Source of the DNA: Streptomyces toxytricini
GTDB taxonomy: Bacteria > Actinomycetota > Actinomycetes > Streptomycetales > Streptomycetaceae
Direction of reading: 5' to 3'
Length of the DNA: 64,000 nt
Assembly: GCF_014649915.1 (NCBI RefSeq)
Contig: NZ_BMTY01000007.1
Location: 243,998-307,997 of the forward strand
The notes below the pieces were generated by a model. That model saw only the letters and a program-made list of their open reading frames with translations. It was not told the DNA's origin and did not search any database. The position numbers and the translations under genes were made by a program. Positions 7,373 through 15,610 of the stretch are shown here, one piece after another (position 1 is the stretch's first letter; the number at the start of each line of letters is the position of its first letter).

Positions 7373-8257
7373 CTGTGTCCGCAGCCGCAGCACCTCGGGC
7401 GGCGGGTGCCGTGTGGAGGTGTGCCGGACCTCGGCGGCCAGCGGCGGATCGAGCACCCGGTAGGCGACGTCCCCCACCCCGACGGCGGTCGCCGTGCTCA
7501 CCTGCGGGGCCTCGGCCCCCCGGGCGGCGAGCTCGGCGGCGAGTTCTCCGCGCAGTCCGGCCGTCAGCGGACTGGAGACGACGGGCGTCTCGTCCCCCGC
7601 GGGCAGCACGAGCACCAGCGCCTGCGGCCTTCGCACCGTCCCGGTGTAGCCGACGACGGCGGCGTCCCGGACCTCCGTGTGCCGCAGCTTCTGCCAGCCC
7701 CGCCGCCCCGCCGGGTACGGCTGGTCGAGCCGTTTGACCACGAGCCCTTCGATGCCGCTGGCGGGGAGCGTCTCGTACCAGGTGGCGGCCAGTTCGGGGT
7801 CGGTGGTCATGGGGACGGGCTGCAGCGGCGGCCCGAGGGGCAGCAGCAGGTCGACGAGGAGGGCGCGCCGCCGCTCGTAGGGCCGGGCCCGGACGTCGAG
7901 CCCGGCGAGTTCCAGGACGTCGAAGGCCGCGTACGAGGCGGGGTGGCTCTGCGCGAGCACGGCGGCCCGGGCGGCACTCGCCGCGGCGGCCCGCCGCTGC
8001 ACGAGGGCGAAGTCGGTGCGCCCGGCGTTCCACACGACGACTTCGCCGTCGAGGACCGTGTCGGCGGGCAGTTGCAGCGCTGCCGCGACGAGGTCGGGGA
8101 ACGCACTGCTCACGATCCGCCCGGACCGCGCCTGGAGCACCACCCCCTCCGGGTTCCGGATCACGACGAGCCGGTGCCCGTCGAACTTCGGCTCGTACGC
8201 GAGCCCCGCGCCCCGCGGCAGGGTGCGGACGGACGCGGCCAGGGCGACGCGGATCAC
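7367..8257 (-). CDS. ATP-dependent DNA ligase (NHEJ)
   Basis: A 296-residue ligase with the adenylation domain first: EPKFDGHR carries the AMP-accepting Lys24 (motif I), SGRIVSSAFPDL is motif Ia, LDGEVVVW motif III, SYAAFDVLEL motif IIIa, IEGLVVKRLDQPY motif IV and WQKLRHTEV motif V. A short OB-fold C-terminus follows. It seals breaks held by Ku, using ATP. The GTG start at 8257 overlaps the stop of the LigD-type polymerase gene (GTGA), so the two activities that are fused in mycobacterial LigD are separate but coupled polypeptides here. No nuclease (3'-phosphoesterase) domain is present. Confidence 0.93.
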   Translation of the reverse strand: MIRVALAASVRTLPRGAGLAYEPKFDGHRLVVIRNPEGVVLQARSGRIVSSAFPDLVAAALQLPADTVLDGEVVVWNAGRTDFALVQRRAAAASAARAAVLAQSHPASYAAFDVLELAGLDVRARPYERRRALLVDLLLPLGPPLQPVPMTTDPELAATWYETLPASGIEGLVVKRLDQPYPAGRRGWQKLRHTEVRDAAVVGYTGTVRRPQALVLVLPAGDETPVVSSPLTAGLRGELAAELAARGAEAPQVSTATAVGVGDVAYRVLDPPLAAEVRHTSTRHPPPEVLRLRTQL

Positions 8258-9150
8258 GGGCGTGCCCCGGGCAGCCGGTGGGCGTCGGCGGGGGCGAGGA
8301 GAACGGCGGACAGGTCACCGTCCCGTTCGATCCTGGGCAGGATGTCGTCGGCGAGGAAGACCAGGTCGGCCGGGCTGCGGCAGCCCTCCACCTCGCTCCA
8401 CGACACGGGCGCGGACACGGTGGGCCTGGACCGGGCCCGCAGCGTGTACGGCGCGGCGGTGGTCTTGGCGGCGGCGTTCTGGCTGTGGTCGACGAAGACC
8501 TTCCCGGGCCGCAGCGCCTTCGCCATGCGGTGCACGACGAGGTCCGGCAGCGCCCGCTCGGCCTCCTGGGCCAGCGCCTTGGCGTAGGCCGACACCTGCT
8601 CCGAGGGGACGGGTTCGAGCGGCACGGACAGGTGCAGCCCCTTGGACCCGGACGTCTTGGCGCAGGCGCGCAGCCCGTCCGCGGCGAGCCGTTCCCGCAG
8701 CCACACGGCGGCGGCGCAGCACTCGACGACGGTGGCGGGCGCGCCGGGGTCGAGGTCGAGGATGAGGCGGTTGGCGATGCCGGGGCTGCCGGCGGTCCAC
8801 TGCGGGACGTGGAACTCCACGACGAGGTTGGCCGCCCACATCAGGGAGGGCAGGTCGGAGACGACGATCTGCTCGGCGGAGGGGTCGTCGGACCGGGGCA
8901 CCGGTGCGGTCTTCACCCACTCGGGCGTACCGGGCGGCGGATTCTTCGTGAAGAACAGCTGCCCCTCCGGGCCGTCCGGATAGCGCAGGAACGAAACCGG
9001 CCGGTCCTGGATGTGGGGCAGCAGGTACTTCGCGACGGTGGCGTAGTAGTGCAGCACCTCGCCCTTGGTGAAGCCGGTCTCGGGGTGGATGACCTTGTCC
9101 AGGTTGCTGAGCGAGATGCGGCGCCCCTCCACCATGGTGATCGGCGTCAT
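8254..9150 (-). CDS. LigD-type primase-polymerase (NHEJ)
   Basis: A 298-residue archaeo-eukaryotic-primase-type polymerase domain, as found in LigD. I use the ATG at 9150 because the longer frame to 9252 would run into the Ku gene. Diagnostic stretches are LSNLDKVIHPETGFTKGEVL, then NRLILDLDPG with the metal-binding Asp pair, then KTSGSKGLHLSVPL (the SGxKGxH nucleotide loop) and VFVDHSQN. It fills and extends ends during Ku-dependent joining. It is coupled downstream to the ligase and divergent from Ku across only 31 bp, so all three genes are probably controlled from one short shared region. Confidence 0.94.
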   Translation of the reverse strand: MTPITMVEGRRISLSNLDKVIHPETGFTKGEVLHYYATVAKYLLPHIQDRPVSFLRYPDGPEGQLFFTKNPPPGTPEWVKTAPVPRSDDPSAEQIVVSDLPSLMWAANLVVEFHVPQWTAGSPGIANRLILDLDPGAPATVVECCAAAVWLRERLAADGLRACAKTSGSKGLHLSVPLEPVPSEQVSAYAKALAQEAERALPDLVVHRMAKALRPGKVFVDHSQNAAAKTTAAPYTLRARSRPTVSAPVSWSEVEGCRSPADLVFLADDILPRIERDGDLSAVLLAPADAHRLPGARP

Positions 9151-9181
9151 ACGATGAGATTGCCACGAAACGGGAGGAACC

Positions 9182-10234
9182 GTGCGATCCATCTGGAACG
9201 GCGCCATTTCCTTCGGCCTGGTCAGCATCCCGATCAAGCTGGTGAACGCCACCGAGAGCCATTCGATCTCGTTCCGCCAGATCCACCTGGAGGACGGCGG
9301 GCGCGTCCGCTACCGCAAGGTCTGCGAGCTGGACGGCGAGGAGCTGTCGGGTGCCGAGATCGGGAAGGGGTACGAGGAGGCGGACGGCTCGATCATCCCG
9401 ATCACCGACGAGGACCTGGCGCAGCTGCCGATCTCCACGGCGAAGACGATCGAGATCGTCTCCTTCGTCCCGGCGGACGAGATCGACCCCCTCCAGATGG
9501 ACGCGGCGTACTACCTGGCGGCGAACGGCGCGACGGCCGCCAAGCCGTACACCCTGCTGCGCGAGGCGCTGAAGCGCAGCCGCCGCGTCGCGATCGCCAA
9601 GTTCGCCCTGCGCGGCCGCGAGCGCCTGGGGATGCTGCGCGTGGTGGACGACGTGATCGCCATGCACGGCCTGCTGTGGCCGGACGAGATCCGGCAGCCG
9701 GAGGGCGTCGCCCCGGAGTCGTCCGTGACGGTCCGGGACGCGGAGCTGGACCTGGCGGACGCGCTGATGGCGACGCTCGGCGAGGTCGAGATGTCGTCGC
9801 TGAAGGACGAGTACCGCGAGGCCGTCGAGGCGATGATCGAGGCGAAGTCGGGCGGCGCGTTCGAGCCGCCGTCGGAGGCGGAGGTCCAGCCGGCGGGCGG
9901 CAAGGTCATCGACCTGATGGCGGCGCTGGAGAAGAGCGTGCAGGCGGCGAAGGCCTCCCGCGAGGGCACGCAGCAGGAGGAAGCGGAGGTCACTCCGATG
10001 CGGCGGGCCCGCAAGACGGCGCCGGCGGCCCCGAAGGCGGTCGGCGGCAAGAAGTCGACGGCCTCCCGCTCCGAGTCGACGACCGCGAAGGCGCGCAAGT
10101 CGACGTCGAAGAAGTCGACGGCCAAGGCGTCCGAGCCGAAGGCATCGGCCACGAAGTCGACGGCCAAGACGGCGGCGGCAAAGAAGACCACCGCGGCAAA
10201 GAAGACGGCGTCGAGGAAGCGCAGCTCGGCGTAG
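9182..10234 (+). CDS. ku: Ku end-binding protein
   Basis: A 350-residue bacterial Ku, starting GTG 9182 after GGGAGGAA. The core (residues ~1-260) begins MRSIWNGAISFGLVSIPIKL, the family signature, and includes DEIDPLQMDAAYYLAA and GLLWPDEIR. Ku homodimers ring DNA ends and recruit the LigD activities encoded divergently. Beyond ~residue 275 is a long Lys/Ala/Thr/Ser tail (KKSTASRSESTTAKARKST and onward to TASRKRSSA) resembling histone H1/HU tails. Such extended tails occur in Streptomyces Ku and add DNA binding. Ends 21 bp before the convergent NERD-domain gene. Confidence 0.96.
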   Translation: MRSIWNGAISFGLVSIPIKLVNATESHSISFRQIHLEDGGRVRYRKVCELDGEELSGAEIGKGYEEADGSIIPITDEDLAQLPISTAKTIEIVSFVPADEIDPLQMDAAYYLAANGATAAKPYTLLREALKRSRRVAIAKFALRGRERLGMLRVVDDVIAMHGLLWPDEIRQPEGVAPESSVTVRDAELDLADALMATLGEVEMSSLKDEYREAVEAMIEAKSGGAFEPPSEAEVQPAGGKVIDLMAALEKSVQAAKASREGTQQEEAEVTPMRRARKTAPAAPKAVGGKKSTASRSESTTAKARKSTSKKSTAKASEPKASATKSTAKTAAAKKTTAAKKTASRKRSSA

Positions 10235-10255
10235 CGCCCGACGACGCCCGCCCCC

Positions 10256-11071
10256 TCACCGCCCCCTCCAGGTCCGGATGTCCCGCGCGAGCCCGAACAG
10301 CGCCTCCACGTCCGGCGGTTTGAGGGTGGCCGGAATCGCTGCCAAGGCGGCCGGTGCCGTGGCCGGCTCCAGCACCCGGATGTCGCGGACGGTGGGGGCG
10401 ATGTCGACGCGGGAGGCGTCCACGACGGCCAGCGCCGCCCCGACGGGCGTCCCGAGCGCGCCGGCCGCGGCGGCTGCCGCGCGGCGGATCCAGCGGGGCT
10501 CCGGACGCGGTTCGCCGCGGCCGACGCCGATCAGCAGGTCCCCGACGACGACCCGCTGCCGCCGCCCCGCGACGGTCCGCACGCAGAAGACCCCGCCCGG
10601 CCCGATCACCAGGTGGTCGATCCGGCCGAGCCCCCTCACCGGCACGCAGTGCAGTACACGCCACCCACCCCCGTCGAGCCCGTCCAGCCGGTCCCCCATG
10701 CGCTGCTGCACACTCAACGCCTGCCGCATGCGGTGCCGTTCCCGGCCACCGGGTGAACCGAAGGCCAGTTCGCCGAGCAGTGCCTCGCCGGGACGGTTCG
10801 GGGCGAGGTCCCGGTCCGGGGGCAGTGCGAGGCGGCGCAGCGCGGCGGCGGTCGGCACGGGCGGCGGGCCGACGGCCGGAGACCCGGTGAGGTACGGCCG
10901 CAGGGCGGCGAGGACCGCTTCGCGGTGCCGGTCGGCGAGCAGGCTGATCCGGTTGGTCTGGCGGTCGTACCAGGCCACCGCCCTGCCGTCGGGCAGGTTC
11001 ACGTAGAGCCGGCCGCGGCCGGGGCGGCCGCTCGGCAGCACTGTGAGCCGTGCGGGCACGGGTTCGGGCAT
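10256..11071 (-). CDS. NERD-domain (nuclease-related) protein
   Basis: About 271 residues from ATG 11071. The N-terminal half is hydrophilic, with LYVNLPDGRAVAWYDRQTN near residue 25. The C-terminal half is a NERD-type fold: GELAFGSPGGRERHRMRQAL, then WRVLHCVPVRGLGRIDHLVIGPGGVF. The latter has the xIDHLVxGPxGVFxI core that carries the nuclease-like Asp, followed by the Arg/Lys position in VRTVAGRRQRVVV. NERD proteins are suspected DNA-processing enzymes. Position next to ku is suggestive but it is convergent, not co-transcribed. Confidence 0.87.
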   Translation of the reverse strand: MPEPVPARLTVLPSGRPGRGRLYVNLPDGRAVAWYDRQTNRISLLADRHREAVLAALRPYLTGSPAVGPPPVPTAAALRRLALPPDRDLAPNRPGEALLGELAFGSPGGRERHRMRQALSVQQRMGDRLDGLDGGGWRVLHCVPVRGLGRIDHLVIGPGGVFCVRTVAGRRQRVVVGDLLIGVGRGEPRPEPRWIRRAAAAAAGALGTPVGAALAVVDASRVDIAPTVRDIRVLEPATAPAALAAIPATLKPPDVEALFGLARDIRTWRGR

Positions 11072-11262
11072 CGGCTTCACCCCCCGCCGTTCATGGGAGC
11101 AGCCGGGGCGCCTGGTGGCAATCCCCCGGGGGACTTCTCGGTTGTGTAACGGCATCTACGGCTCTCCGTCGGGTGGCTGTTACGTGCTCATCGCGGTACC
11201 GCAACGGCCGCTTCCTAGGGTGGGCACGTCGTTGCCGAGTCCGCACCCCGGAAGGAAGTCCC

Positions 11263-11865
11263 GTGAGCAGGCGTCCCGTTCGTGCCGCAGCCGTGGCCGC
11301 ATGCGCCGCAGGGCTGCTGGCCCTGCCGACGGCTTCCGCCCTGGCGGAGGGGCTGCCGGCCGTGTCGGCGGCGCAGTCCGCCGGCCCGCGCACCCTGCTG
11401 AGGAGCGTGGCGCTCGCGGACGGGGTGTCCCGGGCGAACGTCTACCGGGCCGGGGAGGCGTACCAGGCGGAGATCCTGGACGCCGACGGAACCACGGCCG
11501 CGGTGCTGACCAGCCGGAACGGGGTCACGGACATCGGCGGGACGGGCGCGCTGCACGCGGCCCTGCGGCCGGACGGCCGGCTGGACTCCTGGGTCGGCGG
11601 CGGGGCTGCCGTGGCACGCCAGGCGACCGCTGCGAGTACGCGCCCCGAAGGCGCAGCCGGGAACGCGGACGGGTCCGCCCACAAGACCGGCACCCGGGAC
11701 GGCCGGGTCGTCGCCGCCGGAACGACCGGCACCCTGCGGCTGCACACCCTCGCCGACGAGCCGGGCGGCGGGCTGCTGCTGCTCGCCGCGGGCGGCGGCA
11801 TCGCGGCGGTCGGCGCCGCGGGCCTGGCCTTCGCCATGCACCGCCGGGGCCGCACGGACCACTGA
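11263..11865 (+). CDS. Secreted or cell-surface Ala-rich protein
   Basis: A 200-residue protein, GTG at 11263 with GGAAGGA just upstream. It has a classical signal peptide (RRPVRAAAVAACAAGLLALP, cleavage likely after ALA near residue 27). A moderately polar middle contains VYRAGEAYQAEILDADGTTA and a threonine/serine-rich linker. A C-terminal hydrophobic segment (LLLLAAGGGIAAVGAAGLAF) is followed by HRRGRTDH, so it probably stays membrane-anchored. I do not recognise a domain. Confidence 0.8.
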   Translation: MSRRPVRAAAVAACAAGLLALPTASALAEGLPAVSAAQSAGPRTLLRSVALADGVSRANVYRAGEAYQAEILDADGTTAAVLTSRNGVTDIGGTGALHAALRPDGRLDSWVGGGAAVARQATAASTRPEGAAGNADGSAHKTGTRDGRVVAAGTTGTLRLHTLADEPGGGLLLLAAGGGIAAVGAAGLAFAMHRRGRTDH

Positions 11866-11904
11866 CGCGGACTGCGCGCCCGGCATCCCCGGACCGACGG
11901 GCCT

Positions 11905-12174
11905 CTACCGCGCCGTCGGCTTGCTCCACGGCCAGCGCAGCTTCGGCTTCTCCCCGCCGGGCCGGTAGTCGTACTTCCACCCCTTCTGCAGCCCCAGCCG
12001 CTTGCCGTACCCGGAGGGCACGCGCTCGTACAGCAGGATGGTCGGGTCGCCGCCGTCGGCCGCCGGGACCGGGATCTCGTACCACTTCGGGGGGTGGCCG
12101 GTGGGGCCGACGAGGACGGGCAGGACCCGGCCGTCCATCGGGCCGCCCTCGAAGGGGGTGGGTTCGCTTCTCAC
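11905..12174 (-). CDS. Small conserved hypothetical protein
   Basis: Up to 89 residues from GTG 12174; an internal ATG at 12138 would give 77. The central sequence VLPVLVGPTGHPPKWYEIPV is a conserved pattern in small Streptomyces proteins, and the rest (LLYERVPSGYGKRLG, KYDYRPGGEKPKLRWPW) is Tyr/Pro/Lys-rich and soluble. Function unknown. It stands alone between a convergent secreted-protein gene and a co-directional TetR gene. Confidence 0.75.
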   Translation of the reverse strand: MRSEPTPFEGGPMDGRVLPVLVGPTGHPPKWYEIPVPAADGGDPTILLYERVPSGYGKRLGLQKGWKYDYRPGGEKPKLRWPWSKPTAR

Positions 12175-12214
12175 GCCTCCAGTGTCCCCCACCCCTTGCC
12201 GGCCCCCGCCCGGC

Positions 12215-12928
12215 TCACAGCAGGTGCGCGGCCTCGGAGACCACGGGGATGACCCGTCGGGCGAGGACCCCGGCCGGCCCGTCAGCCTCTTCCAGGGCGA
12301 GCGCGGCGCGGGCGGCCGCGGCGGTTTCGGGGTCGGTGGCGGCGGTGGCGGTCAGGAGGGCGATGAACTGGTCGACGAGCCAGTCCCGCAGGGTTCCGGC
12401 GTCGGGTTGCTTGCCTTCGTCGATCCATATGAGGGAGGCGGCTTCGACGGCGGTGATCCACGTCCGGACCATCATCCGCAGCCGCGGCCCGGGGGCGGGC
12501 ACGGCGAGGTGGCGGAGGATCTGATGGGCCGCGGAGCGGCGGATGCCGTCGACGGTGGCGGTGGTGCGGGAGGTTTCGACGACGCTGCCGCCCTGCAGGA
12601 GGGCGGCGAAGCCGGTGTCGTGCTCGTCGACGAACGCCAGGTAGTGGTCGAGGGCGAGGGCGAGGCGGCGGGTGAGGGGTCCGGTCTGCGGTACGGCGAA
12701 GCACTGGTCGAGCCGGTCGGCGGCGGAGCGCAGTGCGGCCTCGTACAGCTGCTGCTTGCCGCCGGGGAAGTAGCGGTACACCAGGGGCCGTGAGACGCCC
12801 GCGGCCTCGGCGACGCCGTCGAGCGAGACGTCTTCGGGTGCCCGGTGCGCGAACAGCGACAGGGCCGCGTCGAGGAGCTGGGCCCGCCGCTCCTCGACGC
12901 TCAGCCTGCGGTACGCGGGTGCGGTCAT
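12215..12928 (-). CDS. TetR/AcrR-family regulator
   Basis: A 237-residue TetR protein. The N-terminal DNA-binding domain is clear: RRAQLLDAALSLFAHR, then LDGVAEAAGVSRPLVYRYFP (HTH residues ~38-58). The C-terminal ligand pocket is helical and poorly conserved. It lies immediately downstream of, and in the same direction as, the diiron oxygenase gene, separated by 41 bp. The two are probably co-transcribed and the oxygenase is a likely target. The inducer is unknown. Confidence 0.92.
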   Translation of the reverse strand: MTAPAYRRLSVEERRAQLLDAALSLFAHRAPEDVSLDGVAEAAGVSRPLVYRYFPGGKQQLYEAALRSAADRLDQCFAVPQTGPLTRRLALALDHYLAFVDEHDTGFAALLQGGSVVETSRTTATVDGIRRSAAHQILRHLAVPAPGPRLRMMVRTWITAVEAASLIWIDEGKQPDAGTLRDWLVDQFIALLTATAATDPETAAAARAALALEEADGPAGVLARRVIPVVSEAAHLL

Positions 12929-12969
12929 GTCCGCAGGTTAGCTTCCGGGGCCCGCCGCCCGGGGGGCTG

Positions 12970-13917
12970 TCAGGCGAGGAGGCCGGAGCTGCGCCACAGC
13001 CTGCGGCCGACTCCGCGCAGGACGCCGATGTCGTCGAGGAAGTCGGTGAGCCGCTTGGCGCCGGTCTGCATGACTTCGCGCCGGTGGCCGCTGGCCTTGA
13101 CCTGGGCGACGGCTTCGCGGCGGTCGAGGCCGACGTTCTCGTACACCTGGGGGTTGACGAAGGCGAGGGAGAACACGCGGGCGGCTTCTCCGCAGCTGAT
13201 GCGGGTCAGCTCCTGCTCCCAGCGGGGTGCGGTCAGCATCTGGCGGCGGAGTTCCTCGCGGGCGTAGCGGACGTGGCGGGCTTCCTCGATGACGTGGATG
13301 CGGGTGACGCCGCGGACGAGGGGCTGGATGCGCTCGTCGGGGAAGGTGAGGCGCTGCATCCAGTCCAGGATCTCCTCGCCGAGGAGGGTGCAGGCGAAGG
13401 AGCCGGGGGTGGTGGAGACGGTCTTGAGGATGCGGGCGAGGTTGTGGTTGAGGCGGGAGACGGGATAGGCGGGGGCTCCGGCCTTCTGGATCATGCGGGC
13501 GAACATCATCGAGTGCCGGCACTCGTCGGCTATCTCGGTGAGGGCGTAGCGGACGTGGTTGCTGGTCAGGGACTTGTCGTAGATGTGCCGGACGAGGAGC
13601 TGCATGAGGATGATCTCGAACCAGATGCCGAGGGAGGCGAGGGAGGCGGCCTCGTGCCGCGAGAGGTCGATGCGCTGCTCTTCGCCCATGCGCTTCCAGA
13701 GCGGGGTGTCGTACAGCGACAGGAGCTCCGGCGGCCAGTAGTACGCGCCGTCGACGAGGGGGGCGTCCCAGTCGAGCTCCTTGTCCGGGTCGAAGGAGTG
13801 CTTGGCCGAGGATTCGAGGAGCCGCGCGGCGATCTGCTCGCGGTCCTTGAGGAGGCCGAGCGCGTCCTGGAGGACCCGGACGTGGTCCGTGCCGTCGGTG
13901 GTCGTGGTGGTCGTCAT
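12970..13917 (-). CDS. AurF-like diiron N-oxygenase
   Basis: A 315-residue helical protein of the p-aminobenzoate N-oxygenase AurF/CmlI-type diiron family. ATG 13917 follows GCGAGGTG. Two carboxylate-His motifs are visible: EIADECRHSMMFARM (ExxxH, near residue 130) and IHVIEEARHVRYAREEL (EEARH, near residue 215). An additional Glu in GIWFEIILMQLLVRHIYD (near residue 98) completes the diiron ligand pattern. Relatives oxidise aryl amines to nitro compounds, or carry out other N-oxygenations. No arylamine biosynthetic genes are adjacent, so substrate is open. Followed by a co-directional TetR gene. Confidence 0.85.
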   Translation of the reverse strand: MTTTTTTDGTDHVRVLQDALGLLKDREQIAARLLESSAKHSFDPDKELDWDAPLVDGAYYWPPELLSLYDTPLWKRMGEEQRIDLSRHEAASLASLGIWFEIILMQLLVRHIYDKSLTSNHVRYALTEIADECRHSMMFARMIQKAGAPAYPVSRLNHNLARILKTVSTTPGSFACTLLGEEILDWMQRLTFPDERIQPLVRGVTRIHVIEEARHVRYAREELRRQMLTAPRWEQELTRISCGEAARVFSLAFVNPQVYENVGLDRREAVAQVKASGHRREVMQTGAKRLTDFLDDIGVLRGVGRRLWRSSGLLA

Positions 13918-14143
13918 GGCGTGGCACCTCGCCCTGATTGGGTTGGCGGCGGTCGTCATCGGTCGTCGCCGGTCGGAATCGCTACGCGGCGGCCACCAGT
14001 TATGAGACTGCTTGTCAGCAAGGCCGTCAATCCCCCGTGCACGACTTGTTGACGATGTGTCTACCACCGCATCGGCAGCCAACACCCCGCCCCCGTAGGA
14101 AAGTAGGCAGCACAAGGGGGGAGGGCGGGGACGGCAACACCTC

Positions 14144-15610
14144 TCAAGGCCCGGCCCGGAGGGCCGCCTCCATCACCGCGCGGGCGATCGGCGCGGCCGC
14201 GCCGTTGCCGCTGATGTCGCCGCGGTCCCCGGAGGCGTCCTCTACCACCACCGCGACCGCGACCCCGGGCAGGGGCTCGTCCTCGGCCTTGGCCCAGCCG
14301 ATGAACCAGGCGTAGGGGGTGCCGGCGTTGCCGACGCCGTGCTGGGCGGTGCCGGTCTTGCCGCCGACGACCGCTCCGGCGAAGGCCGCGTTGCGCGCGG
14401 TGCCGTCCTCCACGGCGCCGACCATCAGCTCTTGGAGCCGCAGGGCCGTCGAGGGCGTCATGGCCCGCCCGGATCCGCCGCTGCGGCCGCCGGTGCGGAT
14501 CTGCGTACCGTCGGCGCGGGTGGCGCGCTCCACGAGGTACGGGGCGGGGAGCTCGCCGCCGGACGCGACGGCCGCGGCGACCCGGGCCATCTGGAGCGGG
14601 GTGGCCTTGGTGTTGAACTGCCCGATGGCGGAGAGGGCGAGCTGGTCGGGGCTCATGTCGGTGTCGAAGTTCGACCGGGACACCCACGCGGGCACACGCA
14701 GCCCGGCATCGTTGAACCCGAACCGGCGGGCCGCCTCGGCCATGCCCCGCAGCCCCACCCGGACGCCGATCCGGGCCATCACCGTGTTGCAGGACCACCG
14801 GACCGCGTCGGCCATGGAGGCGTCCTCGCAGCCGGAGGCCGCATTGGGGAGCAGGGTGCGGGTGCCGGGCAGCGGGTAGGGGTCGGGTGTCCGGGTCGGC
14901 GCGTCCACGTCGGTGACGACGCCCGCGTCGAGCGCCGCGGCCGCCGTCACGACCTTGAACGTGGACCCGGGCGGGTACGTCTCGTGCAGCGCCCGGTTCA
15001 GCATGGGCCGGGCGGGGTCCTCGTTCAGCCGGGTCCAGGCCGCGGTGACGGCCGTACCGGTTCCGGACAGCTCGCCGGGGTCGTAGGAGGGGCTGCTGAC
15101 GAGGGCGAGGATCCGCCCGGTGAGAGGTTCGAGCGCGGCGACCGCACCCCGCTTGCCCTCCAGGGCGGTGTACCCGGCCTGCTGGACGGCCGCCACGAGG
15201 GTGGTCTCCGCGTTCCCGCCGTCGGGCCGGCCGCGGGCGAGGTCGTACCAGACGGGGAAGGCGGTGAGTCCGGGATCGGTCCCGGCGAGGAGGGCGTCCT
15301 CGGCGCGCTCCAGCAGGCTCGTCCCGTACGTCTGGGAGGCGAACCCGGTGACCGGCGCGTACAGCGGTCCGTCCGCGTACGTGCGCTCCCAGCGCAGCAG
15401 TTGCCGACTGTCCCGGGAGCCGGTGACGGGCCGCCCCTCGACGAGGATGTCACCGCGCGGCCGGGCCCACCGCTCCACGGCGGCACGCTTGTTGGCCGGG
15501 TTGTCCCGGTAGGCGGCGGCCTCCCAGACCTGCACGCGCGCGGCGTTGACGAGCAGGGCCGCGAGGAGCAGCGCGCAGAACCAGGCGCACCAGCGGATGT
15601 GCCGGATCAC
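14144..15610 (-). CDS. Class B penicillin-binding protein (transpeptidase)
   Basis: A 488-residue peptidoglycan transpeptidase. A short cytoplasmic start and one membrane span (CAWFCALLLAALLVNAARV) anchor it. A pedestal domain is followed by the transpeptidase with active-site Ser216 in PGSTFKVV (SxxK), WSCNTVMA (SxN) and VGGKTGTAQHG (KTG). GTG at 15610 overlaps the stop of the FtsW/RodA gene (GTGA). The two should form a polymerase-transpeptidase complex, like RodA-PBP2 or FtsW-FtsI. Shorter than essential FtsI proteins and outside the dcw cluster, so an accessory growth or sporulation role is more likely. Confidence 0.94.
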   Translation of the reverse strand: MIRHIRWCAWFCALLLAALLVNAARVQVWEAAAYRDNPANKRAAVERWARPRGDILVEGRPVTGSRDSRQLLRWERTYADGPLYAPVTGFASQTYGTSLLERAEDALLAGTDPGLTAFPVWYDLARGRPDGGNAETTLVAAVQQAGYTALEGKRGAVAALEPLTGRILALVSSPSYDPGELSGTGTAVTAAWTRLNEDPARPMLNRALHETYPPGSTFKVVTAAAALDAGVVTDVDAPTRTPDPYPLPGTRTLLPNAASGCEDASMADAVRWSCNTVMARIGVRVGLRGMAEAARRFGFNDAGLRVPAWVSRSNFDTDMSPDQLALSAIGQFNTKATPLQMARVAAAVASGGELPAPYLVERATRADGTQIRTGGRSGGSGRAMTPSTALRLQELMVGAVEDGTARNAAFAGAVVGGKTGTAQHGVGNAGTPYAWFIGWAKAEDEPLPGVAVAVVVEDASGDRGDISGNGAAAPIARAVMEAALRAGP

